A stretch of DNA of 64,000 nt from Leptospira terpstrae serovar Hualin str. LT 11-33 = ATCC 700639 (GCF_000332495.1 NZ_AOGW02000002.1:200696-264695); one strand, 5' to 3'; shown: positions 30,726 to 41,181, counted from the first letter of the stretch. Notes: generated by a model not told the origin, from the letters alone. Made by a program: numbers and translations.

Positions 30726-31855
30726 TGACAAAAATTTATTGGTCCCCATGGAAACATTCCAGAATAGCATTATTCCTATTAGCAATAATGGGGATATTGG
30801 GACTATTGTTAATTGAAACTTGTAAAGTAAAAAAGGAACAATCCTACTTCAAGAAAAAACTCCATGCAGCAAAACTTGCCGAACGTGGATTCCAAATTTT
30901 AAAACCTGAACTTCTAAAACATAAAAAGCCAGATTATAAAGAATTAGATCCAACCAATTCTGGATTCATTGGAGAATTCCTAACACCAGTTACAAGCAAT
31001 AGTGGATCTTTATCAGCCAAACAAACGTCGATTAATCCTAACTTTGCCGCAGTAATGATTCAATTTCTAAAAAAAGCAAAACTAGAAGAAGGAGATACCG
31101 TTGCCGTTGCTGTGTCAGGATCATTTCCTGCGCTAAACATTTGTTTGTTTGCGGCTTTGGATACTTTAAAACTTAAACCTATCATTATATCCAGTGCTTC
31201 TGCATCACAATTTGGAGCGAACCATCCGCAAATGCTTTGGCTCGATATGGAAAGAGAACTTGTCACCTCTGGAATTTTTTCCTTTCGTTCGAGTTATGCA
31301 TCTCTTGGTGGAATTCAAGATAAAGCCATGGGAATATCTAAAGAAGGAAAGGAACTTCTCAATCGAGCATTGCAAAGAAACCAAGTTAAACTTTTAGATC
31401 CTAAACACTTTGATGATTCGATTGAAAAACGAATGAAACTATATGATGAGTTATCGGGCGGAAAACCAATCAAATTATTTGTGAATGTTGGTGGGGGCAC
31501 AACAATCCTCGGAACCAACCTGGGGAAACAGGTTTTCAAAAATGGTCTCATTACCGATCTACCGGAAGAAATTCATATTCCCAACTCCGTGATCAAATCC
31601 TTCTTAGAACGAGAAGTTCCGGTAATCAACTTCATCCAAATAGAATCTCTCGCTAGGAAATTTGGACTTCCGCAAACTCCTAAAAAAGTTCCCAAACCTG
31701 GCGAAGGAAGGGTATTTTATTCAGAAGAATACAGTCCCTTACTTTATCTTTCCGTTTTCCTTTTTCTCCTAGTGGGATTGTATGGTGTTACAAGGCTCGG
31801 TTGGGGTGAAAATGAGGAAGATCGTTACCTTCCCAAATCCCTTCGTGCCAAGTAG
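30722..31855 (+). CDS. pgsW: poly-gamma-glutamate system protein PgsW
   Basis: 377 residues: N-terminal TM (about 15-35), a large extracytoplasmic domain, and a C-terminal TM (LYLSVFLFLLVGLYGVTRLG). The sequence VNVGGGTTILGTNLG and the repeat FIQIESLARKFGLPQTP match the PgsW family, found in bacteria with PgsB and PgsC but without the classical PgsA. Its biochemical role is not established; transport or anchoring of the polymer is inferred from context. Coupled by ATGA to pgsC. Confidence 0.88.
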   Translation: MMTKIYWSPWKHSRIALFLLAIMGILGLLLIETCKVKKEQSYFKKKLHAAKLAERGFQILKPELLKHKKPDYKELDPTNSGFIGEFLTPVTSNSGSLSAKQTSINPNFAAVMIQFLKKAKLEEGDTVAVAVSGSFPALNICLFAALDTLKLKPIIISSASASQFGANHPQMLWLDMERELVTSGIFSFRSSYASLGGIQDKAMGISKEGKELLNRALQRNQVKLLDPKHFDDSIEKRMKLYDELSGGKPIKLFVNVGGGTTILGTNLGKQVFKNGLITDLPEEIHIPNSVIKSFLEREVPVINFIQIESLARKFGLPQTPKKVPKPGEGRVFYSEEYSPLLYLSVFLFLLVGLYGVTRLGWGENEEDRYLPKSLRAK

Positions 31856-31860
31856 GTGTT

Positions 31861-32049
31861 ATGGCAAAAATCATTGTCCTTTCGATTCTCCTTTTTTTGG
31901 TTCTGCGTTGGGTGAGCCGCATTTTGATTTTACCGGCAAAAATTGCCGAGGAGTTGGGAAACAAACAAAGAGAAGGTTATCAAAAAAACCCTGGTTGGAC
32001 CAAACCCAAGGAAAAGGACATCTCCGACCGCGGAAAAATTGTAGATTAA
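31861..32049 (+). CDS. small single-pass membrane protein, 62 aa
   Basis: Starts 5 nt after the pgsW stop. One N-terminal helix (4-22, IIVLSILLFLVLRWVSRIL), then a charged cytoplasmic tail (EELGNKQREGYQKNPGWTKP, ending DRGKIVD). No known domain. The tight spacing suggests it is made with PgsB/C/W, so a small accessory subunit such as PgsE (a short protein of the PGA complex in Bacillus) is a possibility. No sequence similarity to it is claimed. Confidence 0.7.
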   Translation: MAKIIVLSILLFLVLRWVSRILILPAKIAEELGNKQREGYQKNPGWTKPKEKDISDRGKIVD

Positions 32050-32065
32050 GTTTCGATTTCCTACC

Positions 32066-32644
32066 ATGCGATCTCGAAATTCTGTCGAAAATGAAACTAA
32101 GATGAGACAGAATTCGGTACCAAATCCCCTCATTCGGAATCTTTCCAAACAGATCTTTGCCTTCCTTCCGATCCTATTCATGGTCACTCTCATTCAATGC
32201 GGAGTCCCCAAAGGTGAATTTGGTTGGACCACAACAAAAATGGAAGAAATGGACATTTTGGAAAAACACATCCAAACCATCACCGACTATAAAATGATGC
32301 GAGATGATCTTATCTTTTCTCCCACCGATACCATTCACTATGTATACCAGTTCTCAAGAAATCCTGGGTTAGAAACTGACTTTTATATTTCACTCAATCG
32401 TTACGAATTGGACTTCGTAGAAATTGATATCAAAAAGAAACGGGTAGAACCGGATTCTCTTGCAATAAGAGATGAATTTTCCTTATTAAGGACAGGAGAG
32501 TATTTAATTAAAATCGTTCATGAAGGGGATACTGTGGATGAGGTAAAATTTAGAGTATTACCTGACGAAGGATATACGCAAGAAAACCTAGAACAAGAAT
32601 TGGCTGGTGATCAAACAGACGAAATCATTAAATACTCTCGCTAA
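32066..32644 (+). CDS. hypothetical lipoprotein, 192 aa
   Basis: A hydrophobic stretch FAFLPILFMVTLIQC ends in a lipobox-type Cys45. The ATG at 32102 would shorten the signal to 32 residues, more normal in length; neither start has a clear Shine-Dalgarno. The mature part is a charged, beta-rich domain (DTIHYVYQFSRNPGLETDFY, later YLIKIVHEGDTVDEVKFRVL) that I do not recognise. Its last 17 nt overlap the convergent 713-residue gene. Being directly behind the pgs genes, it may be part of the same transcript. Confidence 0.7.
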   Translation: MRSRNSVENETKMRQNSVPNPLIRNLSKQIFAFLPILFMVTLIQCGVPKGEFGWTTTKMEEMDILEKHIQTITDYKMMRDDLIFSPTDTIHYVYQFSRNPGLETDFYISLNRYELDFVEIDIKKKRVEPDSLAIRDEFSLLRTGEYLIKIVHEGDTVDEVKFRVLPDEGYTQENLEQELAGDQTDEIIKYSR

Positions 32645-34769
32645 TTGGTGGTTGAATATTTCCTGTTTCTAAAATTCTTTTCACTCGTTCTAATTCTTTA
32701 AGTGCAACCTTGATATCAGTTTCTCCACCTTCTTTAATGATTCGTTCATAAAATTCTTTTGCTTTGGAAAAATCTCTAGATTCTTCAGCTAAAACACCTA
32801 AACGAAACAGTATCTTAATCAATGGAATTTTATTTCTTTTCGTTTCCAAAACTCGAATGACTGCTTCTTGGTCTTCAATTTTCAAATCCATCAATCGATA
32901 TTGAGAAAGAATGTCATCAAGCGTAGTCACCATAAGGTCTTTTTTTAGATTCTGTTTTTTCTCGATAAGATCTTTTAGTTCTTTTTCAGCAGAAATCATT
33001 TTTTCGTCTAACTTCTTCCACTGAGCAAACGAGATATTTAGTTTATTTCTTTCTAGTTCGTTTCGTTTGTGTTTTTTATCTTTTTTACTTAGGAAATAAT
33101 AAGCTATAGACTCAAGTTCAGTAAGTCCCGTATCAATATCTAATGCAGGATTCCAATCCTTACTATTTCGTTCTAACCAATATTCTAAAAAAGGTGCCGC
33201 CCGATCTGGATCTCCAATTTGTGAATTAAAAAAAACGCCAATTTCATAGGAAACTCTGGTTTTATCTATAGAATCAGGAGATAAGTTAAAATAGTTTTCA
33301 TAGAATTGCCCAGCAATGATATTACGTTTTAAGTCTGCATTGATGGTTGCCAAACGGAGATTGGATTTTATGATTCTATCTTGTTCTTCTGGAGATGGGT
33401 TTTTTACTTTTAAAAGTTCCACTAAACCTTTTTCATAGAAATCGGTAGCTCTTTCTTTTTTACCATCTTGCCTATATTGTTCCGCAATATCAGTAAGTAC
33501 CAAAGGATTTTCATTCCACAAACGATAGGCTCTTTCTAAAATGAGTTCATATGCAAAAAAATCTGTGTTCCTCTTATAATCGAATAACACATAAATTCCC
33601 TTACCTGCGGTACCCAGTTTGTTTACAATTTTTAGACGTTCTTTGTTATCATCTTCTAACTTTCTAACTACATTAGCAAATGCATAAAGTTCATTTGATT
33701 CAACTTGTTTTCGTTTGTTCAGATAAGTCAAATATCTAATATTAACTGACTCATCATACTTCTGTTTGGCTGCGTTTCTGTTATCTTCCGCTATCCTAAC
33801 ATCTTCTTTCCAAAGTTCCGATTGAGGAATCAAATCTGTTAAACTTTTACCTTCTCGAATCCAATTACTTTCCTTGAGATGAATATCATCTTTTGTTTTT
33901 TTAAGTTTTTGTTCTGACTGTTTCCACTCATTAAACAAACGATCATGTTCTTTTGCTGAACTTGCATCATACCCTAAAATATCTTCTTTTTGCCATTCTC
34001 CATTTCGAAACCCTTCTTCCGTCATTTCAAGTGGATGGTATCGAAACGCTGCAAGATAGTGACGTAAAGCCGGCGCATATTTTTCCGACTCAACATGTAG
34101 CCGAGCAAGTTTTATATGCAAATTATATAATAATGGTGAATCACGAACAATATAGGTTTCAGAATTTTTATGAGTGCTTTGCCACAACAAAAGACGAATA
34201 TCATTCATCTCTGTTCGCGAATTATAAACATTTCCTTTTTCTCTATCTTCCCAGATTCGTTTTTCTTCAATAAACTGACTGTAATATCGTTTTAGTAAAC
34301 CTTCCGCCTCACGGATCTTAGTGTCTAAACTTTTGGGACCAGTTTCGACGCTGACATCAACCGGGGTATCAGCTCCAGGCACTACAGGAACATCTTGTGC
34401 ATTGGGATCTACGGGTTTTGGTTCTTCCCGAAGGGCAATTCCAGAATCTTCATCAATTGGGATTCTTTTTTCTGAATCCAGTGTTTGGATTTCTTCCGTT
34501 GATATCACTTGTAAGGGAGAGAGATAAAGCCCTGACAGGGGATTTCGTCTGTCCTCTTCTCCCGCCGACAAATTCCCTACACCAGAAAATAAATATACCA
34601 AAGAAATGAGAAAGAATCCCAGGAAGGAGAGAACGTAACTCGAGCAAAAAAGTAAGTCACTTACCTTTTTCACCGAATGGCAAAAGTGCCTCAGTTTCCC
34701 AAGAAAGTCACTTTCCATCTTCTTTTTGTTTTCCTTTCCCGACTTTCCCGGGGTCCATTTCTGTCGCAT
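32628..34769 (-). CDS. large TPR-like envelope protein, 713 aa
   Basis: An N-terminal hydrophobic segment (about 40-65, SSYVLSFLGFFLISLVYLFS) anchors the protein after a basic 38-residue start; Met18 at 34718 is an alternative start. The rest is almost all helix with TPR-like pairs (YNLHIKLARLHVESEKYAPALRH type; YRQDGKKERATDFYEKGL; LGVLAEESRDFSKAKEFY) and a long coiled coil near 570-620 (EKELKDLIEKKQNLKKDL). Function unknown; a scaffolding or assembly role at the envelope fits the architecture. Convergent with the lipoprotein gene. Confidence 0.75.
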   Translation of the reverse strand: MRQKWTPGKSGKENKKKMESDFLGKLRHFCHSVKKVSDLLFCSSYVLSFLGFFLISLVYLFSGVGNLSAGEEDRRNPLSGLYLSPLQVISTEEIQTLDSEKRIPIDEDSGIALREEPKPVDPNAQDVPVVPGADTPVDVSVETGPKSLDTKIREAEGLLKRYYSQFIEEKRIWEDREKGNVYNSRTEMNDIRLLLWQSTHKNSETYIVRDSPLLYNLHIKLARLHVESEKYAPALRHYLAAFRYHPLEMTEEGFRNGEWQKEDILGYDASSAKEHDRLFNEWKQSEQKLKKTKDDIHLKESNWIREGKSLTDLIPQSELWKEDVRIAEDNRNAAKQKYDESVNIRYLTYLNKRKQVESNELYAFANVVRKLEDDNKERLKIVNKLGTAGKGIYVLFDYKRNTDFFAYELILERAYRLWNENPLVLTDIAEQYRQDGKKERATDFYEKGLVELLKVKNPSPEEQDRIIKSNLRLATINADLKRNIIAGQFYENYFNLSPDSIDKTRVSYEIGVFFNSQIGDPDRAAPFLEYWLERNSKDWNPALDIDTGLTELESIAYYFLSKKDKKHKRNELERNKLNISFAQWKKLDEKMISAEKELKDLIEKKQNLKKDLMVTTLDDILSQYRLMDLKIEDQEAVIRVLETKRNKIPLIKILFRLGVLAEESRDFSKAKEFYERIIKEGGETDIKVALKELERVKRILETGNIQPPISESI

Positions 34770-34817
34770 ACAATCCGATTCAGTTCTCTGCTCTTTACTA
34801 TCGGCGAAAAATCAAAT

Positions 34818-34844
34818 TTCGACAACCAAAAGGTGTTGTATAAT
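34818..34844 (+). promoter_or_regulatory. possible sigma-70 promoter for the nucleotidyltransferase gene
   Basis: A perfect TATAAT at 34839-34844, followed by an A/G-rich leader of about 50 nt. The -35 is weak: TTCGAC at 34818-34823 with a 15-nt spacer. Confidence 0.4.
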
Positions 34845-34897
34845 TGCAATGACTAGCGTTCACTGTAAGGCAATCCACCAGTAGATCTGGAATCCTT

Positions 34898-35566
34898 ATG
34901 TCAAAAAACATCGTTGAAAGGTATCTCGTACTCAAAAACAAATATCGAAATTATGATACCAAATATGCCCTAAAAAGGATGCAGGCGTTTCGACTCGCGA
35001 CCCAAGAATTATCACGCAAAGGGTATGAGGTTGCCTTAGAACTCTTAGGTTCCATTAACTTTGGAATTGTCGATCCAACTTCCGATGTAGACTGTATTTT
35101 GCTTTTGGAATGTGACTTACATAAAGACCAAAGTTGTTGTCCATCTCACTGTACAAATTTGTCTTTTGTAAAAACGGAAATTTCAAAATTTGTTTCAAAA
35201 AGGTTAGCTCCAGAAACATTTAACATTGATTATCTAGACACAATCAATTTGAAATACGTGGAGGAAAAAATCAGAACTGAATCTGTTCTTGGTGATGAGT
35301 CTTTATATTGTTTACTATTTTATAGAAACATTGGACGGCCAGTGAATCGACCACTGTTTATTCCTTTTTGCGATCAGTTGGAGGAAAACCACGACTTTGT
35401 AAAAGAAATTATACCTTGGGCTGCAGAAGCATTGGAAGGTTATCTCAACACCAACCAACACAGAATGTCTTTCAACAAATACAACGAAAGAATTAGAGCC
35501 AGAGGACTCAATCTTCCCGAAGGATTACAACAAGAATTGCAAGCATACATGGAAGGAAAAACCTAA
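34898..35566 (+). CDS. nucleotidyltransferase-superfamily protein with a Cys-rich insertion
   Basis: 222 residues. LLGSINFGIVDPTSDVDCIL carries the nucleotidyltransferase-fold signature: Gly51-Ser52, then Asp63-x-Asp65 as metal ligands. An unusual cluster follows directly: Cys66, Cys72, Cys80, Cys81 and Cys85, within about 20 residues, plus two His, which could bind a metal. The third carboxylate could be Asp110 of FNIDYLDTI. Substrate unknown; the family includes adenylyl-, guanylyl- and CCA-adding enzymes. Single gene with its own probable promoter. Confidence 0.7.
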   Translation: MSKNIVERYLVLKNKYRNYDTKYALKRMQAFRLATQELSRKGYEVALELLGSINFGIVDPTSDVDCILLLECDLHKDQSCCPSHCTNLSFVKTEISKFVSKRLAPETFNIDYLDTINLKYVEEKIRTESVLGDESLYCLLFYRNIGRPVNRPLFIPFCDQLEENHDFVKEIIPWAAEALEGYLNTNQHRMSFNKYNERIRARGLNLPEGLQQELQAYMEGKT

Positions 35567-35723
35567 AGCAAACTCCTGTTATAGTAATGGTACGAGTCAT
35601 TTTCAAACCATAGAAAAGAAAAACAAATCGCGGTTTACTTTACATATAGTTTTCATAACATCTATTTAAAACCGGTCGGAATATTATTGTTTACCATAAA
35701 ACTTGAACCATTAATTTTTTGAC

Positions 35724-38183
35724 ATGCCGACGGGAATTTGGACAAATAAAGGTAGGTTATTTCCATACCTTCTCTTGAACATTCTCCTTTTTATTTTTGT
35801 CACCATTGCATTTTTATTTTACACTGCTAGCGAAAGAAACATAGATGCGGCAGAAGAAAATCGATACAAATCTTTACAAATTGCAAACGAACTTCGGCAA
35901 TCCTCCGATCAACTCACAAATTTAGTGAGATTGTATGCGATTCAGAAAGATGAAAAATACAAAATTTACTTTCAGATGATTTTGGATATTCGTGATGGAA
36001 ACCGTCCGCGACCAAAAGATTACGACAATGCTTATTGGGATTTTGTCATCGCTAACAAACTCCCTCCGCCTTCTGAAGAAGGAGAAGCCATTAGCATTTA
36101 TGAATCTATGAAAAATGCAGAGTTTTTAGAATCCGATTATTTATTACTTTCTCAATCAAAACTCAAATCCGACCAGTTGACCAAAATTGAGTTTGAAGCT
36201 ATGTCCATTGTTGCTTCAGATATGAGAAACGGATCCAAATCCAATCCGCGCGCTATCAACTTATTATTCGATGACAATTATCTCCGCGCTAAAGCGGAAA
36301 TCATGAAACCAATCAATGATTTATATTATCAACTAAATGTTCGCACAACGAAAGCCATAGAGGATGCTAAAAAGAAAGTTTTTTTTCTTAGGACTATTCT
36401 CATTGCTGCAGGTGTATTTTTTGCACTCAGTTTATTTTTAACCCATAGGTCACTTACTGAAATCATAGGTGGAAGTGTCGATGAAGCTTTTCGTAGAATC
36501 TTTTTGTTGGGAGAAGGAAATTTTTCCGGCGATATTCAACCTGTTTCAGGAAAAAACTCAATACTCCATAGTTTAAATATTACGCAAAAAAGATTACAAG
36601 AACTATATGAAGAAGGAGAGACAACCAAACAAAGATTAATTGAAAGTGAATCAAAACTTAGAGATATTTTAAATAATGTATCCGCATGTATTTATCTTAA
36701 AGATACAAGTGGCCGATACCTTTTTGCTAATCAGGCAGTATGTAATCTTTTTGGATTTCCATTAGAAGATATTTTAAACAAAGCTGATGACAAATTCCTC
36801 GAGGAAGAAACCGCAAAAAAAATCATCGAGAACGATAGGACCGTTTTATTGGAAGGAAAAACACTCCACGCGGAAGAAGAAATCCATAATCGTTCCGATG
36901 GAAAAACATATTCCTTCCTCACTGTAAAAATGCCTTTGAAAAACCAAACAGGGGAAATATATGCTCTTTGCGGTATATCAACAGACATTGGATTAACAAA
37001 AGAAATTCAAAAACAATTAGAAAATGCAAAAGATTCTGCGGAAATTGCAAACCGCGCAAAATCTGAATTTCTTGCCTCCATGAGCCATGAGATTCGAACA
37101 CCTCTAAACGGTGTGATCGGACTCACACAAATTCTGTTTAAAACAAAATTAGATGAAGAACAAGAATCTCTTGTAAAGTCCATAGCATCTGCTGGAAAAT
37201 CCTTGTTAATCATACTAAACGATATTCTAGATTTTTCTAAAATTGAAGCCGGGAAGATGAATATCGAAAAAATCAATTTCGATATTCGCGAGACAGTTAC
37301 TGAAATTTTTGATTTATTATCAATCGAATCAAAATCAAAATCCATTGAATTAAATCTTGAGATCGATCAGGAAGTGCCACAATTTATTTATTCAGACCCA
37401 AGCAGAATTCGCCAAATTATATTTAATTTACTTGGTAATGCTATCAAATTTACAGAGAAAGGTTTTGTTAATCTTCGACTCAAAAAACAAATGCAGTGGA
37501 TTCGCCTTGAAGTGGAAGACTCGGGTATTGGCATCCCTGGTGATAAAATTAATTATATTTTTAATAAGTTTGCGCAAGCAGATGCATCTACTTCTCGTAA
37601 ATATGGTGGAACAGGACTAGGTCTGGCAATTTCAGAACGATTGGTATCGTTACTTGGTGGGACCATTGGAGCAGAGAGTCAGTTCAACAAGGGAAGTTTA
37701 TTTTGGTGTCTTTTGCCTTATGAAAACCCAGAACCTACGAATACAATTAAAACTAATGATTCTGCTTTGATTCAAACTTCCTCTAAGGAATCAATATTCA
37801 ATAACCAAAAATTTTTGGTAGTAGAAGATAATATATTAAATCAAAAAGTAATCGGCGGTCTTTTAAGAAAATATGATATTAACTTTGATTTGGCAGAAAA
37901 TGGAGAGATTGCCGTTACTCTTTTTAAACAGAATCAATATGATCTAATCTTAATGGATTGTGAAATGCCAGTTATGGACGGTTTTGAAGCCACATTAAAA
38001 ATCAGAGAACTCGAAAAATCCAAATCTGAAAAAACAATAATTTTAGCTGTTACTGCCCATGTCCTAACCGAACACAAAGAAAAATGTTTTGAAGTAGGGA
38101 TGGATGGATTTATAAGTAAACCTTTTTACATAGAAAACTTATTACAAACATATAAAGAAATATTAGATTCTAAAAAAAACTAA
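35724..38183 (+). CDS. membrane hybrid sensor histidine kinase
   Basis: 819 residues. TM1 (about 12-34), a helical extracytoplasmic sensor of roughly 175 residues (DEKYKIYFQMILDIRDGN), TM2 (about 218-242), a HAMP-like linker and PAS at about 305-425 (NVSACIYLKDTSGRYLFANQ). HisKA has His455 in SMSHEIRTPLNGVIGL. HATPase has NLLGNAIKFTE, DSGIGIP and GGTGLGLAI. The receiver domain has Asp745 in LILMDCEMPVMDGFEA and Lys in ISKPFY. No Hpt domain is encoded with it. Stand-alone gene. Confidence 0.93.
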   Translation: MPTGIWTNKGRLFPYLLLNILLFIFVTIAFLFYTASERNIDAAEENRYKSLQIANELRQSSDQLTNLVRLYAIQKDEKYKIYFQMILDIRDGNRPRPKDYDNAYWDFVIANKLPPPSEEGEAISIYESMKNAEFLESDYLLLSQSKLKSDQLTKIEFEAMSIVASDMRNGSKSNPRAINLLFDDNYLRAKAEIMKPINDLYYQLNVRTTKAIEDAKKKVFFLRTILIAAGVFFALSLFLTHRSLTEIIGGSVDEAFRRIFLLGEGNFSGDIQPVSGKNSILHSLNITQKRLQELYEEGETTKQRLIESESKLRDILNNVSACIYLKDTSGRYLFANQAVCNLFGFPLEDILNKADDKFLEEETAKKIIENDRTVLLEGKTLHAEEEIHNRSDGKTYSFLTVKMPLKNQTGEIYALCGISTDIGLTKEIQKQLENAKDSAEIANRAKSEFLASMSHEIRTPLNGVIGLTQILFKTKLDEEQESLVKSIASAGKSLLIILNDILDFSKIEAGKMNIEKINFDIRETVTEIFDLLSIESKSKSIELNLEIDQEVPQFIYSDPSRIRQIIFNLLGNAIKFTEKGFVNLRLKKQMQWIRLEVEDSGIGIPGDKINYIFNKFAQADASTSRKYGGTGLGLAISERLVSLLGGTIGAESQFNKGSLFWCLLPYENPEPTNTIKTNDSALIQTSSKESIFNNQKFLVVEDNILNQKVIGGLLRKYDINFDLAENGEIAVTLFKQNQYDLILMDCEMPVMDGFEATLKIRELEKSKSEKTIILAVTAHVLTEHKEKCFEVGMDGFISKPFYIENLLQTYKEILDSKKN

Positions 38184-38225
38184 ATTGATTCAATATCAGA
38201 AACAAATTAAAAATAACCTTACGGA

Positions 38226-38543
38226 TTAAACGTTTGTTACATGAGGAATCCCGCCATCACCATAGGTTTTAGTAACTTCTGCAATGATTACTTGATACCC
38301 CTCATACCATTTAGAATACTGAGATTTTGCCAATCTATGGTCTGAAAAAGTTTTCAGCGATTCCAGGCCAATGTATGTTTTAAAGTAATATACTACTGCC
38401 ATTGTTCCCTTTTCTAAATTGACCCAACTATCCTTGCCCAAATATTCAGGGTGACTTTCTACATACGATTCGATGGAGGAATCTAAAGTTTCAAATTCTA
38501 TATCCGATTTTTTTTGTTTAAAGATAAATGTCGCGCTTATCAT
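38226..38543 (-). CDS. small protein, possibly of the dimeric alpha/beta-barrel (ABM) fold
   Basis: 105 residues, soluble. The pattern FIFKQKKSDIEFETLDSSIE, then a central MAVVYYFKTYIGLESLKTFS followed by HRLAKSQYSKWYEGYQVIIAEV, resembles antibiotic-biosynthesis-monooxygenase/stress-response barrel proteins with a ferredoxin-like fold. No catalytic motif, so the fold is a guess. The start lies 2 nt from the MCP stop, so the two genes (minus strand) are probably co-transcribed. Confidence 0.6.
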   Translation of the reverse strand: MISATFIFKQKKSDIEFETLDSSIESYVESHPEYLGKDSWVNLEKGTMAVVYYFKTYIGLESLKTFSDHRLAKSQYSKWYEGYQVIIAEVTKTYGDGGIPHVTNV

Positions 38544-38545
38544 AA

Positions 38546-40321
38546 TTAAAGTTTAAACAATGATAGTTCGCGATTTAATTCCAAAATCAAGGAATTTAAT
38601 TCTGCTGAGGATTTTGCCGTTTTTTCAGACATCATTGATAACTTAGCTGTATCGTTTGCCAAATGATGAACCGAAGAACTCATTTCTTCGTTTACTTTTT
38701 TTTGTTCCTCCGTCGCAAAAGAGACGGAACTGGAACGATTTACAATATTTTCTGATTGTTTTCGAATTTCTTCCACTTCGGCAATTTGTTCTAAATTTGC
38801 TTCGTTGACTTTGTCTATACTTGCGATGATATCAATAACACTCTCTGATAAGTATTTAAAAGTTTCATTTGCAGATTTTACTGACTCTACAGATAAACTC
38901 GTAGAAACAGATACTCTTTTGATCAATTCAGAAATTGTTTTTGTAGAAAATGCAGTCCTTTCAGCCAATTTACCTACCTCTGATGCTACTACCGCAAATC
39001 CCCTCCCCATATCGCCCGCTCTTGCAGCCTCAATAGATGCATTTAACGCAAGTAAGTTGACTTGTTCGGAAATTTCTTTGATAATTGCCAAAATTTTCCC
39101 GATTTCAATCGCATTTTTATCTACCTCTTCAATACTTTCTATCGTCGTAACAATTGATTTTGCACTTTTTGTTACCTCATTTTCTACCGAGTCAGCCTTT
39201 TCTTTTGCATGTAATGAAATTTCTTTTAGACTCGAAGACAATGTAAAGAGGTTGATAATTGATTCATTTGTAGATGCAGTTAATTTTTTTTGTTCCAATG
39301 CGTCTGAATAAATTCCATTGATAGAGGATCCATTCTCTTCTAATGCTGCTGCAACTTCTTCTAAGGATGCAGCCTGGACCTGCGAATGTTCTGCAGAATC
39401 TCCAGACAATGTTTCCAAATTTTTTGCTTCTTCTTCTATTTTACCCGAATGGTTAGTAATGGATGTAATTAAACGATTTAACTTAGATTTTGCTTCGTTT
39501 AAATAATCCGAAATCAATCCTATTTCATTTCGTGTACGGTTGGTGTTGATTTCAGAACGTAAATCTCCTTCTGCAAAGGACTTTAATATAGAAGATACAT
39601 CTCGAATCGTAGCGGAAGTATTTCCTGTTAGTTTCCAAAGAACAAAAAATAAAATTGCGATCATACAAAGAATAAAAATACTTAAGTTTAGACAAATGGT
39701 CTCTAAAAGATTCTGACCTACTTGAGTCCGAAACTGTGAGTAAACATAAAATGCAAATACAAAGTATCCGATTACAAATGTAGAAAAAATAGGAAAAAGT
39801 AAATTTGCAAACAAACTTAATGGTGGTAAATGCAACTGATTATAAGTGTCATATAGTTTTTTTTCAGCAGATATATAGAATAAAGAAGAAATCGCCATAG
39901 CGAGAATAATCCCAAGTATAATAAAAAAAATAACTTCACCATAAGTTTTTACCAAACCAAAATGATAGGAAAGGATCATTGTAAGAATGGGACCACCCAC
40001 ATTGGTCGACAAAATATTCAATGCACCTGATTTTGAAAATCCTCTTATGAAATTTAATTCTTTTTCTGAATAGAAAATTCCTTCGGGACGACGCATCTGT
40101 TTTCGAAATTCCAGATTTTTAAAAAAGAATAAGATTGCATGGAGTCCGATGATCGGCGGAGCCAAATAAATCAATATCCTTAAGATGGATTCAAAATTTT
40201 CCAATCCAAAAAGAAGAAACATCCCTGTAAAAAAAATAAAAGGATCTAGGTTGGTGATGAGTAGATACGAAACCATAAATCCAAAAGATTTTTGGTTTGG
40301 GTTTGTTCCTTGTTTGATCAT
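38546..40321 (-). CDS. methyl-accepting chemotaxis protein with a six-helix membrane domain
   Basis: 591 residues. Residues 10-245 have six hydrophobic segments and only short loops, so there is no classical periplasmic ligand domain. A HAMP domain follows (about 245-295, [18 protein letters not shown]). The signalling tip is [20 protein letters not shown], with [20 protein letters not shown] behind it. The C-terminus lacks a CheR-binding pentapeptide. The signal is likely sensed within or through the membrane. CheW is encoded 0.9 kb away. Confidence 0.92.
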   Translation of the reverse strand: MIKQGTNPNQKSFGFMVSYLLITNLDPFIFFTGMFLLFGLENFESILRILIYLAPPIIGLHAILFFFKNLEFRKQMRRPEGIFYSEKELNFIRGFSKSGALNILSTNVGGPILTMILSYHFGLVKTYGEVIFFIILGIILAMAISSLFYISAEKKLYDTYNQLHLPPLSLFANLLFPIFSTFVIGYFVFAFYVYSQFRTQVGQNLLETICLNLSIFILCMIAILFFVLWKLTGNTSATIRDVSSILKSFAEGDLRSEINTNRTRNEIGLISDYLNEAKSKLNRLITSITNHSGKIEEEAKNLETLSGDSAEHSQVQAASLEEVAAALEENGSSINGIYSDALEQKKLTASTNESIINLFTLSSSLKEISLHAKEKADSVENEVTKSAKSIVTTIESIEEVDKNAIEIGKILAIIKEISEQVNLLALNASIEAARAGDMGRGFAVVASEVGKLAERTAFSTKTISELIKRVSVSTSLSVESVKSANETFKYLSESVIDIIASIDKVNEANLEQIAEVEEIRKQSENIVNRSSSVSFATEEQKKVNEEMSSSVHHLANDTAKLSMMSEKTAKSSAELNSLILELNRELSLFKL

Positions 40322-40464
40322 TGGAAAGGAATTTTACACCCGTTCCATTGCCATTGTCAATTTATTTTGTTTCAGAAGATTCAAATGAAACAATAAAATG
40401 ATCAATGATTTATGAAGAGATCGATTCTCGAATGATTTTAGAAATTAGAAAGACTCTAGTGGTT

Positions 40465-41181
40465 TTATGGAAATTGAGAAGCTTTTGTTTTTACATTCTC
40501 TAAATGGCGAATGTCCTTACCTGTATTAAGACGAACCAACTCTTCTGCGACGTTTACGGCATAATCACCTAACCGCTCTAATGCGAGAATGATCCTATAC
40601 ACATCAGCAAATTCCTGCTTTTCCATATCTGGAACAGAACGATATTTATGAAATGCTTGGTCACAAAGGGAGTTCAATTCATCTTCCAAAGTATTGACAC
40701 TACCCATAAATCTTTCTTTTTCTTCGACTAAAGATTCAATGGCCATACCAGCCAGTGTTGTCACTCGAGATAAAATCAGAGTCATTGGTTCTTCGTTTTT
40801 AAACAGACCTTTTCGGATAGTTTTATGACGGAACACATCGGCACAGTTGACAACTTGGTCTCCCATTCTTTCCATGTTTCGTGTAATCCGAATGGCAGAG
40901 AGAGCAAAACGAAGTGGGTCTTTTTTCAGAACAATGTCATTGTCAACATCACCCATACCGAGAATGTTACGATTACTTACGGCTTCCAAAATAGCATTTT
41001 GGGAAAGGTTATCATTCTCTTTTTCTAAATCATCAATGAAATCATCTCGTTCCACAATGCGTTCTGCTTGTGCGTAGTCATCAGCTTCCAAAGCTTCGCT
41101 TAAGAGAATCACCTGTTCCAAAACAAGTTCTGCCATGGAATACAAGTTCTTTCTAAGGTAATAAAACTTTGAAATGATCAT
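40465..41181 (-). CDS. phoU: PhoU-domain protein
   Basis: 238 residues, two PhoU three-helix bundles with the metal-binding repeats [10 protein letters not shown] (first bundle) and [12 protein letters not shown] (second), plus [17 protein letters not shown] and [15 protein letters not shown]. PhoU links phosphate transport to regulation. No pst or phoBR genes are present, so this is a stand-alone copy. Met16 (position 41136) may be the actual start because the first 15 residues ([15 protein letters not shown]) are not family-like. It lies 33 nt after cheW. Confidence 0.88.
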   Translation of the reverse strand: MIISKFYYLRKNLYSMAELVLEQVILLSEALEADDYAQAERIVERDDFIDDLEKENDNLSQNAILEAVSNRNILGMGDVDNDIVLKKDPLRFALSAIRITRNMERMGDQVVNCADVFRHKTIRKGLFKNEEPMTLILSRVTTLAGMAIESLVEEKERFMGSVNTLEDELNSLCDQAFHKYRSVPDMEKQEFADVYRIILALERLGDYAVNVAEELVRLNTGKDIRHLENVKTKASQFP

